A stretch of DNA of 64,000 nt from CAJJDF01 sp965657945 (GTDB lineage Bacteria > Bacteroidota > Bacteroidia > Flavobacteriales_D > CAJJDF01), in contig CBFHPW010000006.1 in the NCBI GenBank assembly GCA_965657945.1, forward strand, positions 34,475-98,474. Direction: 5' to 3'. This document shows, one piece after another, positions 6,513 to 17,012 of the stretch (the first letter of the stretch is position 1; every line of letters starts with the position of its first letter). The position numbers were made by a program, and so were the translations under genes. The notes under the pieces were generated by a model that saw only the letters and a list, made by a program, of their open reading frames with translations, was not told the DNA's origin and made no database searches.

Positions 6513-9500
6513 TTATGCTTCAGTTTCTTCAGTAACTTCCTCTGTTACCTCTTCAGCTTCATTTACCGAAGTTGAAACTACCTCCATGTTGTCATATTTT
6601 CTCATTCCAGTACCTGCTGGTATTAAGTGTCCTACGATTACATTTTCTTTCAATCCTTTCAAGTAGTCTACTTTTCCTTTTACAGCTGCTTCGTTCAATA
6701 CCTTTGTCGTTTCTTGGAAAGAAGCCGCAGACATGAAACTATCAGTTTGTAGAGAAGAACGTGTAATACCCTGAAGCATTGGACGAGAGGTTGCTGCTAC
6801 AGCATCTCTTGCCGTAACCAACTGAGCATCTTTTCTCTTAAGGTTAGAATTCTCGTCTCTTAGTTTTCTTGCAGAAATAATCTGACCTGGTTTTAACACA
6901 TCAGAATCTCCAGCATCTTCCACCACTTTCATTCCCCAAATTCTATCGTTTTCTTCTAAGAATTTGATTTTGTCAGCAGCTTGCTTTTCTAAGAATTTCG
7001 TATCCCCAGCATCAATAATCTCCACCTTTCTCATCATTTGACGCACGATTACTTCAAAGTGCTTGTCATTAATTTTTACTCCTTGTAGTCTGTACACCTC
7101 CTGAACTTCATTCACGATGTATTCTTGCACAGCAGTAGGCCCTTTGATTTCCAAGATACTCTTTGGAGTAATAGCTCCGTCCGATAATTGCATTCCGGCT
7201 CTTACGAAGTCATTTTCTTGAACTAAGATGTGTTTAGACAAAGAAACTGCATATTTCTTCACAATTCCTGTTCTTGATTCAATAATAATTTCTCTTTTTC
7301 CTCTTTTGATTTTACCGAATGAAACGATACCATCAATTTCAGAAACCACAGCTGGGTTTGAAGGGTTACGTGCTTCGAATAATTCTGTAATTCTAGGTAA
7401 ACCTCCTGTAATATCACCCGTTTTACCAGAAACTCTAGGTATTTTTACTAGAATACGTCCTGATTCTATTTTCTCATTATCATCTACGTTAATGATCGCT
7501 CCTACTGGAATGTTATAACTCTTGATTACGTTCTTTTTAGAATCCATAATTCGAATTACCGGAATCTTCTTCTTATCCTTAGAGTCAGTAATTACTTTAT
7601 CAGCAAATCCTGTTTGCTCATCCACTTCTTCTCTAAAAGTAATACCTTCTTCAATATTTTCGAAAGAAATAGAACCTTTAGATTCCGAGACGATCACTGC
7701 GTTGTATGGATCCCACGTACAAATCACATCTCCTTTTTGTACAGAACTTCCGTTTGGCGTTTTCAAGAACGAACCATAAGGAATATTATTTGTAGCTAAA
7801 GTAACTCCAGTTTTAGGATCTAGAATCTTCATTTCTGCCGAACGACCAATAACTACAGTAATGTCATTACCCTCTTTATCTTTTGTATCGATAGTTTTAA
7901 GTTCGTCAATATCCAATTTCCCTTCGTACTTCGCCTGAAGACTATTTTCATCCGCAATATTCGAGGCTGTTCCCCCTACGTGGAATGTTCTTAATGTCAG
8001 CTGTGTTCCTGGTTCTCCAATGGACTGGGCAGCAATTACTCCAACAGTCTCACCTACTTTTACCATTCGTGAAGTAGATAAGTTTCGTCCGTAACATTTC
8101 GCACAAACTCCTCTTTTCAATTCACAAGTAAGAACCGATCTCACTTCTACTTCATCAATATCTGCTTCTACAATTGCAGTGGCAGTTTCTTCTGTAATTT
8201 CATCTCCTTCAACCACCAAAACCTCTTCAGTTTTAGGATGTTTCAATGTAAATACACTTACTCTACCAACGATTCTATTGTACAATGATTCAATTTCTTC
8301 GTCATTCTTTTTCAAAGAAGTAACGTTAATACCTCTCAATGTTCCACAATCTTCATCATTAATGATTACATCTTGTGATACATCTACCAGTCTTCTTGTT
8401 AAATATCCTGCATCGGCTGTTTTCAGAGCTGTATCTGCAAGACCTTTACGCGCACCGTGAGTAGAAATAAAGTACTCAAGTACTGAAAGTCCTTCTTTAA
8501 AGTTAGACAAAATTGGGTTTTCGATAATTTGTTGGCTTGTTGCCCCAGATTTCTGTGGTTTTGCCATCAATCCCCTCATTCCTGATAACTGACGAATTTG
8601 CTCTTTAGAACCCCTTGCTCCAGAATCAAACATCATGTAAATTGAGTTGAATCCTTGCATGTCATTCTTTAATTGATCCATTAAGATATGAGTCAACCTA
8701 GAGTTGGTGTGCGTCCAAATATCAATAATTTGGTTGTAACGCTCATTATTTGTAATAAGTCCCATGTTGTAATTCTCCATTACATCTGTTACTTCATCTT
8801 GAGCTTTGTTTACCAGAATATCTTTTTCAACTGGAATAATAATATCATCAAGGTTGAATGACAAACCACCTTTGAAGGCATTTGTGTATCCCATTTCCTT
8901 AATATCATCCAAAAATTCTGCAGTTTTAGAAACTCCACAAATCTTAAGGACTCTTCCAATAATGTCTCTCAAAGATTTCTTAGTAAGGACATCATTTATA
9001 TATCCTACTTCTTTAGGAACTAGATCATTAAACAATACTCTACCACAAGTTGTTTCTATCAATTTAGTAACCGCTTGACCTTTTTCCATGTCGTGCGTTC
9101 TTACTTTGATTGTTGCATGCAAGTCCAATTTCTTTTCGTTGTATGCTATCACTACTTCTTCTGGAGAGTAGAAAATTTTATCTTCTCCTTTCACTATTTC
9201 CTCGTCAGTAGTTCTTTTTTGCTTGGTAATGTAATACAATCCCAATACCATATCCTGCGAAGGAACCGTAATTGGTGCTCCATTGGCAGGGTTCAAGATA
9301 TTGTGAGAAGCAAGCATTAATAGCTGTGCTTCAAGTATTGCCGCATTAGAAAGAGGCAAGTGAACCGCCATTTGATCTCCATCAAAATCGGCATTAAATG
9401 CTGTACATACCAAAGGGTGTAGTCTAATAGCTTTTCCTTCTATCAATTTAGGCTGGAAAGCTTGAATACCTAATCTGTGAAGAGTTGGGGCCCTGTTCAA

Positions 9501-10823
9501 AAGAACTGGGTGATTCTTCAATACGTTTTCCAAAATATCCCAAACAACAGGGTCTTTTGAATCAACAATTTTCTTTGCAGATTTAACAGTCTTTACAATT
9601 CCTCTTTCAATCATTTTTCGGATTACAAAAGGCTTGTAAAGCTCGGCTGCCATGTCTTTTGGAATTCCACATTCGTGCAACTTCAAATTTGGTCCTACCA
9701 CAATGACAGAACGTGCAGAATAATCTACCCTTTTTCCAAGTAGGTTCTGTCTGAAACGTCCAGATTTTCCTTTCAATGAATCCGAAAGTGATTTCAAAGG
9801 TCTGTTACCATCCGCTTTTACTGCACTAGATTTTCTTGAGTTATCAAATAAAGAATCTACAGATTCCTGCAACATTCTCTTTTCATTTCTCAAAATTACT
9901 TCTGGAGCTTTAATCTCGATCAATCGTTTTAAACGATTGTTTCTGATAATAACTCTTCTGTACAAATCATTCAAATCTGATGTGGCAAATCTTCCTCCGT
10001 CCAATGGTACCAATGGTCTCAATTCTGGTGGAATAACTGGAACAACTTTAACAATCATCCACTCAGGTCTGTTTTCAACAGCCTGGTTTACAGAGTTTCT
10101 CATTCCTTCAACAACTTGCAATCTTTTCAGCGCCTCCGCTTTTCTTTGTTGCGAGGTTTCTGTATTAGCTTGATGTCTTAGGTTATAAGACAATTCATCT
10201 AAATCCAATCCTTTTAACAAATCGAAAAGAGCTTCCGCTCCCATTTTTGCGATAAATTTATTTGGGTCAGAATCATCAAGATATAGGCTTTCTTTCGGTT
10301 GCTTTTCTAGAATATCTAAATATTCTTCTTCCGTAAGGAAATCCATAAATTGAACAGGTTCACCTTCAGCATTTATTGTTCCTGCAGCTTGAATTACAAC
10401 GTATCTTTCATAGTAGATAATTTGATTCAGCTTTTTTGTAGGTAATCCCAAAAGGTAACCAATTTTGTTTGGCAACGATTTGAAATACCATATGTGAGCT
10501 ACTGGCACTACCAATTGGATGTGTCCAGTTCTTGTTCTTCTCACCTTTTTCTCAGTTACTTCTACTCCACATCTATCACATACAATTCCTTTGTACCTGA
10601 TTCTCTTATATTTTCCACAGTAACATTCGTAATCTTTTACTGGGCCAAAAATTCTTTCACAGAACAAACCATCTCTTTCTGGTTTGTATGTTCTGTAATT
10701 GATTGTTTCTGGTTTCAGTACTTCACCATGCGAACTCTCCAAAATAGTTTCTGGAGAAGATAGACTAATGGTTATTTTATTGAACTTTTGAGGTTCTTGT
10801 TGGTTATTTTTCCTGTATGACAT
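6513..10823 (-). CDS. rpoC: DNA-directed RNA polymerase subunit beta'
   Basis: 1436 residues, the usual size for Bacteroidota. It is the clamp and catalytic magnesium subunit of RNA polymerase. The first zinc site is Cys67, Cys69, Cys82 and Cys85; the catalytic NADFDGD motif spans residues 477-483 with Asp479, Asp481 and Asp483; the second zinc site is CELKRGVCAKCYGR with an earlier Cys (ECGTL). The C-terminus ends in an acidic Glu-rich tail. It follows rpoB by 33 bases and ends at a strong terminator. All key residues are present. Confidence 0.99.
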   Translation of the reverse strand: MSYRKNNQQEPQKFNKITISLSSPETILESSHGEVLKPETINYRTYKPERDGLFCERIFGPVKDYECYCGKYKRIRYKGIVCDRCGVEVTEKKVRRTRTGHIQLVVPVAHIWYFKSLPNKIGYLLGLPTKKLNQIIYYERYVVIQAAGTINAEGEPVQFMDFLTEEEYLDILEKQPKESLYLDDSDPNKFIAKMGAEALFDLLKGLDLDELSYNLRHQANTETSQQRKAEALKRLQVVEGMRNSVNQAVENRPEWMIVKVVPVIPPELRPLVPLDGGRFATSDLNDLYRRVIIRNNRLKRLIEIKAPEVILRNEKRMLQESVDSLFDNSRKSSAVKADGNRPLKSLSDSLKGKSGRFRQNLLGKRVDYSARSVIVVGPNLKLHECGIPKDMAAELYKPFVIRKMIERGIVKTVKSAKKIVDSKDPVVWDILENVLKNHPVLLNRAPTLHRLGIQAFQPKLIEGKAIRLHPLVCTAFNADFDGDQMAVHLPLSNAAILEAQLLMLASHNILNPANGAPITVPSQDMVLGLYYITKQKRTTDEEIVKGEDKIFYSPEEVVIAYNEKKLDLHATIKVRTHDMEKGQAVTKLIETTCGRVLFNDLVPKEVGYINDVLTKKSLRDIIGRVLKICGVSKTAEFLDDIKEMGYTNAFKGGLSFNLDDIIIPVEKDILVNKAQDEVTDVMENYNMGLITNNERYNQIIDIWTHTNSRLTHILMDQLKNDMQGFNSIYMMFDSGARGSKEQIRQLSGMRGLMAKPQKSGATSQQIIENPILSNFKEGLSVLEYFISTHGARKGLADTALKTADAGYLTRRLVDVSQDVIINDEDCGTLRGINVTSLKKNDEEIESLYNRIVGRVSVFTLKHPKTEEVLVVEGDEITEETATAIVEADIDEVEVRSVLTCELKRGVCAKCYGRNLSTSRMVKVGETVGVIAAQSIGEPGTQLTLRTFHVGGTASNIADENSLQAKYEGKLDIDELKTIDTKDKEGNDITVVIGRSAEMKILDPKTGVTLATNNIPYGSFLKTPNGSSVQKGDVICTWDPYNAVIVSESKGSISFENIEEGITFREEVDEQTGFADKVITDSKDKKKIPVIRIMDSKKNVIKSYNIPVGAIINVDDNEKIESGRILVKIPRVSGKTGDITGGLPRITELFEARNPSNPAVVSEIDGIVSFGKIKRGKREIIIESRTGIVKKYAVSLSKHILVQENDFVRAGMQLSDGAITPKSILEIKGPTAVQEYIVNEVQEVYRLQGVKINDKHFEVIVRQMMRKVEIIDAGDTKFLEKQAADKIKFLEENDRIWGMKVVEDAGDSDVLKPGQIISARKLRDENSNLKRKDAQLVTARDAVAATSRPMLQGITRSSLQTDSFMSAASFQETTKVLNEAAVKGKVDYLKGLKENVIVGHLIPAGTGMRKYDNMEVVSTSVNEAEEVTEEVTEETEA

Positions 10824-10856
10824 AGGTTACAGTTATTTTAAAATGTGTAATAAAAA

Positions 10857-13800
10857 TTAATCTAAAGTAAGGGTCAATCCTAATCCTTTCAGCTCGTGCA
10901 TAAGTACGTTGAAAGATTCTGGAATACCTGGCTCAGGTATGTTGTCACCTTTTACGATAGCTTCATACGTTTTCATTCTTCCATAAACATCATCAGACTT
11001 AACTGTCAATATTTCTCTCAAAATGTGAGCTGCTCCAAATGCTTCAAGAGCCCATACTTCCATTTCTCCAAATCTTTGACCACCAAATTGCGCCTTACCT
11101 CCAAGTGGTTGTTGCGTAATCAATGAGTAGGGTCCAATAGATCTAGCATGCATCTTATCGTCAACCATGTGACTTAGTTTAAGCATGTAAATGATTCCTA
11201 CAGTAGCTGGTTGATCAAATCTTTCTCCTGATCCACCATCGTACAAGTATGTCTTACCAAATCTTGGTACTCCCGCTTCATCTGTGTATCCATTTATCTG
11301 ATCAATAGTAGCTCCGTCAAAAATTGGTGTAGCAAACTTCTTTCCAAGTTTTTCTCCTGCCCAACCTAACACAGTTTCATAAATCTGTCCTAAGTTCATT
11401 CTTGATGGTACACCAAGTGGATTCAGTACGATATCTACTGGAGTTCCGTCATCCAAGAATGGCATATCTTCATCCCTTACGATTCTCGATACAATCCCCT
11501 TGTTTCCGTGACGTCCTGCCATTTTATCACCCACTTTTAGTTTTCTCTTCTTAGCAATGTAAACCTTCGCAAGTTTTACAATTCCATTTGGCAATTCATC
11601 TCCAACCGTTACTTTGAATTGTTTTCTTTTGAATGCTCCTAATAGGTCGTTTGCTTTGATACTAAAGTTGTGAAGTAGCTTGGCAATATTTGAATTGATT
11701 TCAGCATCCGAAGTCCAATTTTCTGAACTAATGATAGTAAAGTCAATTTTCTCCAAATTCTTTGCTGTAATCTTGATTCCTTTTTTGATTACCTCCTCTT
11801 TGTAGTTATTGAAAATACCAGCACTTTTATTCGTGTCAATTAGTTTCAATAATTTCTCAATCAATACATTTTTCAAAGATGCGTAATCTTTGTTGTATTC
11901 AGCTTCTACTTCCAATAACAAGGCTTTATCAGCGGCCCTAGATTTTCTATCTTTTACAGCTCTTGAAAATAATTTCTTATTTACAACAACACCTCTTAAT
12001 GAAGGGGAAGCTTTTAAGGAAGCATCTTTTACATCACCTGCTTTGTCTCCAAAAATTGCTCTTAGTAACTTTTCTTCAGGTGAAGGATCAGATTCTCCTT
12101 TTGGAGTAATCTTTCCAATCAAAATGTCTCCTTCTTTAATTTCAGCACCTTCTCTAATGATACCGTTTTCATCCAGATTCTTTGTTGCCTCTTCACTTAC
12201 GTTTGGAATGTCAGATGTTAATTCTTCCAATCCTCTCTTCGTATCTCTCACATCCATGGTATACTCATCAATGTGCAAAGATGTAAAGACATCGTCTCTC
12301 ACTACTCTTTCAGAAATTACGATAGCATCCTCAAAGTTGTATCCTTTCCATGGCATAAATGCTACTTTCAAGTTTTGACCAATTGCCAATTCTCCTTTTT
12401 GCGTTGCATATCCTTCTGATAAAATCTGACCTTTCTTAACTTTCTGACCAACTTTTACCAATGGCTTTAGGTTAATACAAGTATTTTGATTTGTTTTTTG
12501 GAACTTAATTAAGTTGTACTCCTTCTTATCTCCATCAAAAGAAACCAATTTTTCGGTGTCGGTTCTCTTGTACTCAATTACAATTTTCTCTGCATCAACG
12601 TAATCTACTACCCCATCACCTTCAGCGTTGATAAGTGTTCTTGAATCTCTAGCTACCAATCCTTCAATTCCAGTTCCTACAATCGGAGAGTTTGGTACTA
12701 ACAATGGCACAGCCTGACGTTGCATGTTGGATCCCATCAAGGCTCTGTTGGCATCATCATGCTCCAAGAATGGAATTAAGGACGCTGCAATTGAGGCTAT
12801 TTGATTGGCACCAACATCCATATATTTCAATGTACCTGGGTCAACCAATGGGAAATCTCCTTCAAGTCTTGCTTTTACTTCATCAGTTTTAAAGTTACCT
12901 TTTTTATCAATTTCAGTGTTCAGCTGAGCAATAATAGTATTGTCTTCTTCCTCTGCACTCAAATATATAGGTCCTTTTTCTAACTGAACTTTACCTTTTT
13001 CAATCTCCCAATAGGGAGTTTCTATAAATCCAAGTTTGTTAATTTTTGCGTAAACGCACAAAGAAGAAATAAGACCAATGTTGGGTCCTTCTGGTGTTTC
13101 AATTGTACACAATCTTCCATAGTGAGTGTAGTGTACATCTCTTACCTCAAAACCTGCTCTTTCTCTCGATAAACCACCAGGTCCAAGGGCAGAAAGTCTT
13201 CTTTTGTGTGTTACCTCGGCCAATGGATTCGTTTGATCCATGAACTGAGACAGTTGGTTTGTTCCAAAGAATGAATTGATAACAGACGATAAAGCTTTTG
13301 CGTTTATCAAATCTGCAGGCGTGAACACCTCATTATCTCTTACATTCATTCTTTCACGTATCGTTCTCGACATTCTAGCTAATCCTACTCCAAATTGGTT
13401 GTATAACTGCTCTCCTACCGTTCTTACACGTCTGTTACTCAAGTGATCGATATCATCAATTTCTGCCTTAGCATTTATCAATTCTATCAAATACTTGATT
13501 ATATTAATGATATCTTCTCTAGTCAAGACTCTTTGGTCCATTCCTAAATCTGTACCTAATTTCTTATTAATTCTATATCTTCCTACTTCCCCTAAATCAT
13601 ACCTTGCCTCTGAGAAAAATAATTTATCAATTACTCCTCTTGCTGTATCAATGTCTGGTGGTTCAGCATTACGCAGTTGTCTATAGATATGTTCAACGGC
13701 TTCTTTTTCAGAATTAGAAGTATCTTTTTGAAGTGTATTGTAAATAATCGAGAAGTTAGAAGCGGTAATATCTTCCTTGTTAATGATAATTTTCTTTACA

Positions 13801-14669
13801 CCTTCTTCAATGATTAAATCAATATTTTCTTCCGTAAGAACGATGTCTCTATCAAGAACTACCTCATTTCTTTCTATCGATACAACTTCACCGGTATCTT
13901 CATCTACGAAATCTTCTACCCAAGTTTTTAAAACTCTTGCAGCCAATTTAGATCCAACCAATTTTTTCTTTGAAGATTTACTTACACTTACTTCGTGAGC
14001 AAGGTCAAAAATCTCTAAAATATCTTTATCAGTTTCAAATCCAATAGCCCTTAGTAAGGTAGTAACAGGAAGCTTCTTCTTTCTGTCTATGTATGCATAC
14101 AGGATATCATTAATATCTGTAGCAAATTCAATCCAAGAACCTTTAAAAGGAATTACTCTTGCCGAGTACAATTTGGTACCATTGGCGTGAGTACTATGCC
14201 CAAAGAAAACCCCTGGTGATCTATGAAGTTGTGAAACTATTACACGTTCAGCACCATTGATTATAAACGAACCTTTTGGCGACATGTAAGGAATAGTTCC
14301 TAAATATACATCCTGAACAATCGTTTCGAAATCCTCATGTTCTGGATCTGTACAATATAATTTTAATTTTGCTTTCAGAGGAACACTGTAAGTTAATCCT
14401 CTATCGATACACTCCGTAATGGAGTAACGTGGTGGATCCACGAAATAATCGATGAATTCCAATACGAATTGGTTTCTAGTATCCGTAATTGGGAAATTTT
14501 CACTAAACACCTTGAAGAGACCTTCGTCTGCTCTTCTGTCTGGTGCTGTTTCTAGTTGAAAAAAGTTTGTAAATGATTCCAATTGAATTTCTAAGAAATC
14601 CGGGTAATCAAATTTGTTGTGATTAGAAGAGAAGTTTACTCTTATTGGGTCGAACTTTATATTAGCCAT
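10857..14669 (-). CDS. rpoB: DNA-directed RNA polymerase subunit beta
   Basis: 1270 residues. It forms the second half of the polymerase active cleft and the rifampicin pocket. The rifampicin-region segment SQFMDQTNPLAEVTHKRRLSALGPGG is intact and of the sensitive type at its central Asp, His and Ser positions. The C-terminal KMAGRHGNKGIVS and GGKAQFGGQRFGEMEVWALEA motifs are conserved. It sits downstream of rplL with a 192-base gap holding an attenuator-like hairpin, and directly precedes rpoC. Confidence 0.99.
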   Translation of the reverse strand: MANIKFDPIRVNFSSNHNKFDYPDFLEIQLESFTNFFQLETAPDRRADEGLFKVFSENFPITDTRNQFVLEFIDYFVDPPRYSITECIDRGLTYSVPLKAKLKLYCTDPEHEDFETIVQDVYLGTIPYMSPKGSFIINGAERVIVSQLHRSPGVFFGHSTHANGTKLYSARVIPFKGSWIEFATDINDILYAYIDRKKKLPVTTLLRAIGFETDKDILEIFDLAHEVSVSKSSKKKLVGSKLAARVLKTWVEDFVDEDTGEVVSIERNEVVLDRDIVLTEENIDLIIEEGVKKIIINKEDITASNFSIIYNTLQKDTSNSEKEAVEHIYRQLRNAEPPDIDTARGVIDKLFFSEARYDLGEVGRYRINKKLGTDLGMDQRVLTREDIINIIKYLIELINAKAEIDDIDHLSNRRVRTVGEQLYNQFGVGLARMSRTIRERMNVRDNEVFTPADLINAKALSSVINSFFGTNQLSQFMDQTNPLAEVTHKRRLSALGPGGLSRERAGFEVRDVHYTHYGRLCTIETPEGPNIGLISSLCVYAKINKLGFIETPYWEIEKGKVQLEKGPIYLSAEEEDNTIIAQLNTEIDKKGNFKTDEVKARLEGDFPLVDPGTLKYMDVGANQIASIAASLIPFLEHDDANRALMGSNMQRQAVPLLVPNSPIVGTGIEGLVARDSRTLINAEGDGVVDYVDAEKIVIEYKRTDTEKLVSFDGDKKEYNLIKFQKTNQNTCINLKPLVKVGQKVKKGQILSEGYATQKGELAIGQNLKVAFMPWKGYNFEDAIVISERVVRDDVFTSLHIDEYTMDVRDTKRGLEELTSDIPNVSEEATKNLDENGIIREGAEIKEGDILIGKITPKGESDPSPEEKLLRAIFGDKAGDVKDASLKASPSLRGVVVNKKLFSRAVKDRKSRAADKALLLEVEAEYNKDYASLKNVLIEKLLKLIDTNKSAGIFNNYKEEVIKKGIKITAKNLEKIDFTIISSENWTSDAEINSNIAKLLHNFSIKANDLLGAFKRKQFKVTVGDELPNGIVKLAKVYIAKKRKLKVGDKMAGRHGNKGIVSRIVRDEDMPFLDDGTPVDIVLNPLGVPSRMNLGQIYETVLGWAGEKLGKKFATPIFDGATIDQINGYTDEAGVPRFGKTYLYDGGSGERFDQPATVGIIYMLKLSHMVDDKMHARSIGPYSLITQQPLGGKAQFGGQRFGEMEVWALEAFGAAHILREILTVKSDDVYGRMKTYEAIVKGDNIPEPGIPESFNVLMHELKGLGLTLTLD

Positions 14670-14812
14670 GTAAAATTGTTGATTTAAATCCTTTTATTCT
14701 AAATCTTGCTGATTAAACTCTGAGCTTAATCACTGATTATAAGTTTCTTAGAATCAGTTTATTCTTTATTGCTACTCTCTACAAAAAAATGGTTCTTATA
14801 GAAACAACAAAA

Positions 14813-14839
14813 GGTTTAGATGCATAAAGCACCTAAACC
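14813..14839 (-). terminator. Attenuator-like hairpin between rplL and rpoB
   Basis: On the minus strand GGTTTAGGTGC pairs with GCATCTAAACC (11 pairs, one G-U) around a 5-base loop, followed by TTTTGTTGTTT. It lies 23 bases past the rplL stop and 143 bases before rpoB. The interrupted T run suggests partial termination, which would lower polymerase synthesis relative to ribosomal proteins, as known in Escherichia coli at the same position. Confidence 0.65.
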
Positions 14840-14861
14840 ATTAGTGTTTTTAAGTAGTAAA

Positions 14862-15236
14862 TTACTTAATCTCAACTTCAGCACCAGCTTCTTCGAGAGA
14901 TTTTTTCAATCCTTCAGCTTCGTCCTTAGCGATTCCTTCTTTGATAGTGTTTGGTGCACCATCAACCATATCTTTTGCTTCTTTCAATCCTAAACCAGTC
15001 AATTCTTTTACCAATTTTACAACTGCTAATTTAGAACCACCTGCTGCTTTCAAGATTACATCGAATTCAGTTTTTTCTTCTGCTGCATCAGCTCCACCTG
15101 CTGCTGGTCCTGCAACTACTGCTGCTGCCGCTGCTGGTTCAATGTTGTACTCATCTTTCAAGATTGTTGCCAATTCTTGAACGTCTTTTACAGTTAGGTT
15201 TACTAATTCTTCTGCTAATTTTGCTAAATCTGCCAT
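14862..15236 (-). CDS. rplL: Ribosomal protein L7/L12
   Basis: 124 residues. It is the multimeric stalk protein of the 50S subunit that recruits translation factor GTPases. The N-terminal dimerisation domain (LAKLAEELVNLTVKDVQELATIL) is joined by an Ala/Gly-rich hinge (about residues 35-52) to the C-terminal factor-binding domain (EFDVILKAAGGSKLAVVKLVKELTGLGLKEAKDMVD). It follows rplJ by 92 bases. Confidence 0.98.
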   Translation of the reverse strand: MADLAKLAEELVNLTVKDVQELATILKDEYNIEPAAAAAVVAGPAAGGADAAEEKTEFDVILKAAGGSKLAVVKLVKELTGLGLKEAKDMVDGAPNTIKEGIAKDEAEGLKKSLEEAGAEVEIK

Positions 15237-15328
15237 TTTTTATTTTTTTATTGTGTGTTATTCTATTTATTTAATATCCTTGAGAGAAGCATCCGTTATT
15301 TCAACAGAACTCAAGAAAAATTCTTTAT

Positions 15329-15847
15329 TTATCTTTCACCTAAAGTTTTAACAAGACCTGCAATTGTGCTTCCTCCCGAATTAAGGGCAGAAATAACATT
15401 TTTAGCAGGTGATTGAAGAAGTGTGATGACATCTCCAATAAGCTCCTCTTTAGATTTAAGGGCAACTAATGTATCGATTTGATCATCTCCTACAAAAATA
15501 GCTTCTTCTACAAAAGCTCCTTTTAAAATAGGCTTGTCACTTTTCTTTCTGAATTCCTTGATAATTTTTGCAGGCTCATTCCCTTTCTCGCTTATCATTA
15601 AAGAGGTTTGACCCTTCAATAAATCATAAAATGGAGACATGTCTTTCCCCTCAATATTCTCAAGAGCTTTCTTCACCAAAGTATTTTTAACTACTTCCAA
15701 AGAAACTTCCCCCTTGAAACATCTTCTTCTCAATTTACTTGTTTCATCAGCACTAAGTTCTGATGTGTCAGCCAAATAAAAGATACTTGCATTACTAATC
15801 TTATCAGTTAAGTATGCTATTTGTTTACTTTTTTCGTCTTTATTCAT
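15329..15847 (-). CDS. rplJ: Ribosomal protein L10
   Basis: 172 residues. It anchors L7/L12 dimers to the 50S stalk base and typically represses its own operon. The N-terminal rRNA-binding domain includes SKLRRRCFKGEVSLEVVKNTLVKKAL, and the C-terminal helix that holds L12 is the last 30 residues. It is 10 bases downstream of rplA, so tight co-transcription is expected. Confidence 0.97.
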   Translation of the reverse strand: MNKDEKSKQIAYLTDKISNASIFYLADTSELSADETSKLRRRCFKGEVSLEVVKNTLVKKALENIEGKDMSPFYDLLKGQTSLMISEKGNEPAKIIKEFRKKSDKPILKGAFVEEAIFVGDDQIDTLVALKSKEELIGDVITLLQSPAKNVISALNSGGSTIAGLVKTLGER

Positions 15848-15857
15848 TGCTGTTTTT

Positions 15858-16538
15858 TTAAATAGAACTTACGTCCACATTAATACTCGGACTCATTGTA
15901 GATGACATGTAAATACTTTTTACGTACTGACCTTTAGCAGATGCCGGCTTCAGTTTTACAATTGTATCTATCAACTCTTTTGCATTCCCAAAAATATTAT
16001 CTCCTGAGAAAGATGCTTTTCCAATTAAAGTATGAATAATTCCAAATTTATCTACTTTGAAATCAATTTTTCCTCCTTTTGAATCTTTCACAGCTTTCGC
16101 TACGTCCATAGTAACTGTTCCTGTTTTTGGATTTGGCATTAAGTTTCTTGGTCCTAGGATTCTTCCTAAAGCACCAATTTTACCCATTACGTTCGGAGTA
16201 GAAATGATTACATCTACATCTGTCCAGCCACCTTTGATTTTTTCGATATACTCATCTAATCCTACGAAATCAGCACCTGCTTCTTTTGCTTCTGCTTCTT
16301 TGTCAGGAGTACACAAAACCAAAACCTTCATATCTTTCCCAGTTCCGTTTGGAAGTGAAACACTTCCTCTCACCATTTGGTCAGCTTTTCTAGGGTCAAC
16401 ATTTAGCCTGATTGCTACATCAACTGTTGCATCAAATTTTACTGTCGTAATTTCCTTAATTAAATTACTCGCATCTTTTAAAGAATAGGACTTTTCCAAG
16501 TCATATTTCTCCAAAATTGCTCTTTTTGCTTTTGACAT
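15858..16538 (-). CDS. rplA: Ribosomal protein L1
   Basis: 226 residues, standard length. It forms the mobile L1 stalk of the 50S subunit near the E site and in many bacteria represses the rplK-rplA message. The signature GRILGPRNLMPNPKTGTV is present at about residues 127-145. It follows rplK by 16 bases. Confidence 0.98.
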   Translation of the reverse strand: MSKAKRAILEKYDLEKSYSLKDASNLIKEITTVKFDATVDVAIRLNVDPRKADQMVRGSVSLPNGTGKDMKVLVLCTPDKEAEAKEAGADFVGLDEYIEKIKGGWTDVDVIISTPNVMGKIGALGRILGPRNLMPNPKTGTVTMDVAKAVKDSKGGKIDFKVDKFGIIHTLIGKASFSGDNIFGNAKELIDTIVKLKPASAKGQYVKSIYMSSTMSPSINVDVSSI

Positions 16539-16554
16539 TTGTTATTATTTATGA

Positions 16555-17001
16555 TTAATTATTGCTCCATGGTGGAGTTCCTTGTACCGTTAATCCCATG
16601 CTTCTTGCTGTTCCTGCTACCATTCTCATTGCTGATTCGATCACGAAACAGTTTAGATCAGGCATCTTGTCTTCTGCAATTGCTTTTACTTGTTCCCAAG
16701 TTACTTTACCCACTTTTACTCTGTTCGGCTCAGCTGACCCAGATTTAAGTTTTGCTGCTTCCAGTAATTGAACTGCCGCCGGTGGGGTTTTAATTACGAA
16801 ATCGAAGGATTTATCCGAGTATACCGTAATTACTGCAGGAAGTACTTTTCCTGGTTTATCTTGGGTTCTCGCATTAAACTGCTTACAGAATTCCATGATA
16901 TTAACACCTTTTGCTCCTAATGCAGGTCCAACTGGTGGGGAAGGATTCGCAGCTCCTCCTCTGATTTGTAGTTTAATTAAACCACTTACTTCTTTAGCCA
17001 T
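16555..17001 (-). CDS. rplK: Ribosomal protein L11
   Basis: 148 residues. It binds the GTPase-associated centre of 23S rRNA. The N-terminus KLQIRGGAANPSPPVGPALGAKGVNIMEFCKQFN and the C-terminal rRNA-binding ARSMGLTVQG motif are typical. It follows nusG by 11 bases. Confidence 0.98.
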   Translation of the reverse strand: MAKEVSGLIKLQIRGGAANPSPPVGPALGAKGVNIMEFCKQFNARTQDKPGKVLPAVITVYSDKSFDFVIKTPPAAVQLLEAAKLKSGSAEPNRVKVGKVTWEQVKAIAEDKMPDLNCFVIESAMRMVAGTARSMGLTVQGTPPWSNN

Positions 17002-17012
17002 CTTTTAGTTAA

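Noticed and set aside
11890..12378. A 162-residue plus-strand open frame inside rpoB
   Set aside because: It is antisense to a fully conserved part of rpoB, is Ser/Phe-rich as expected of an opposite-strand shadow, and has no family features.
16057..16488. A 143-residue plus-strand open frame inside rplA
   Set aside because: It is antisense to the conserved L1 coding sequence and has no recognisable domain.
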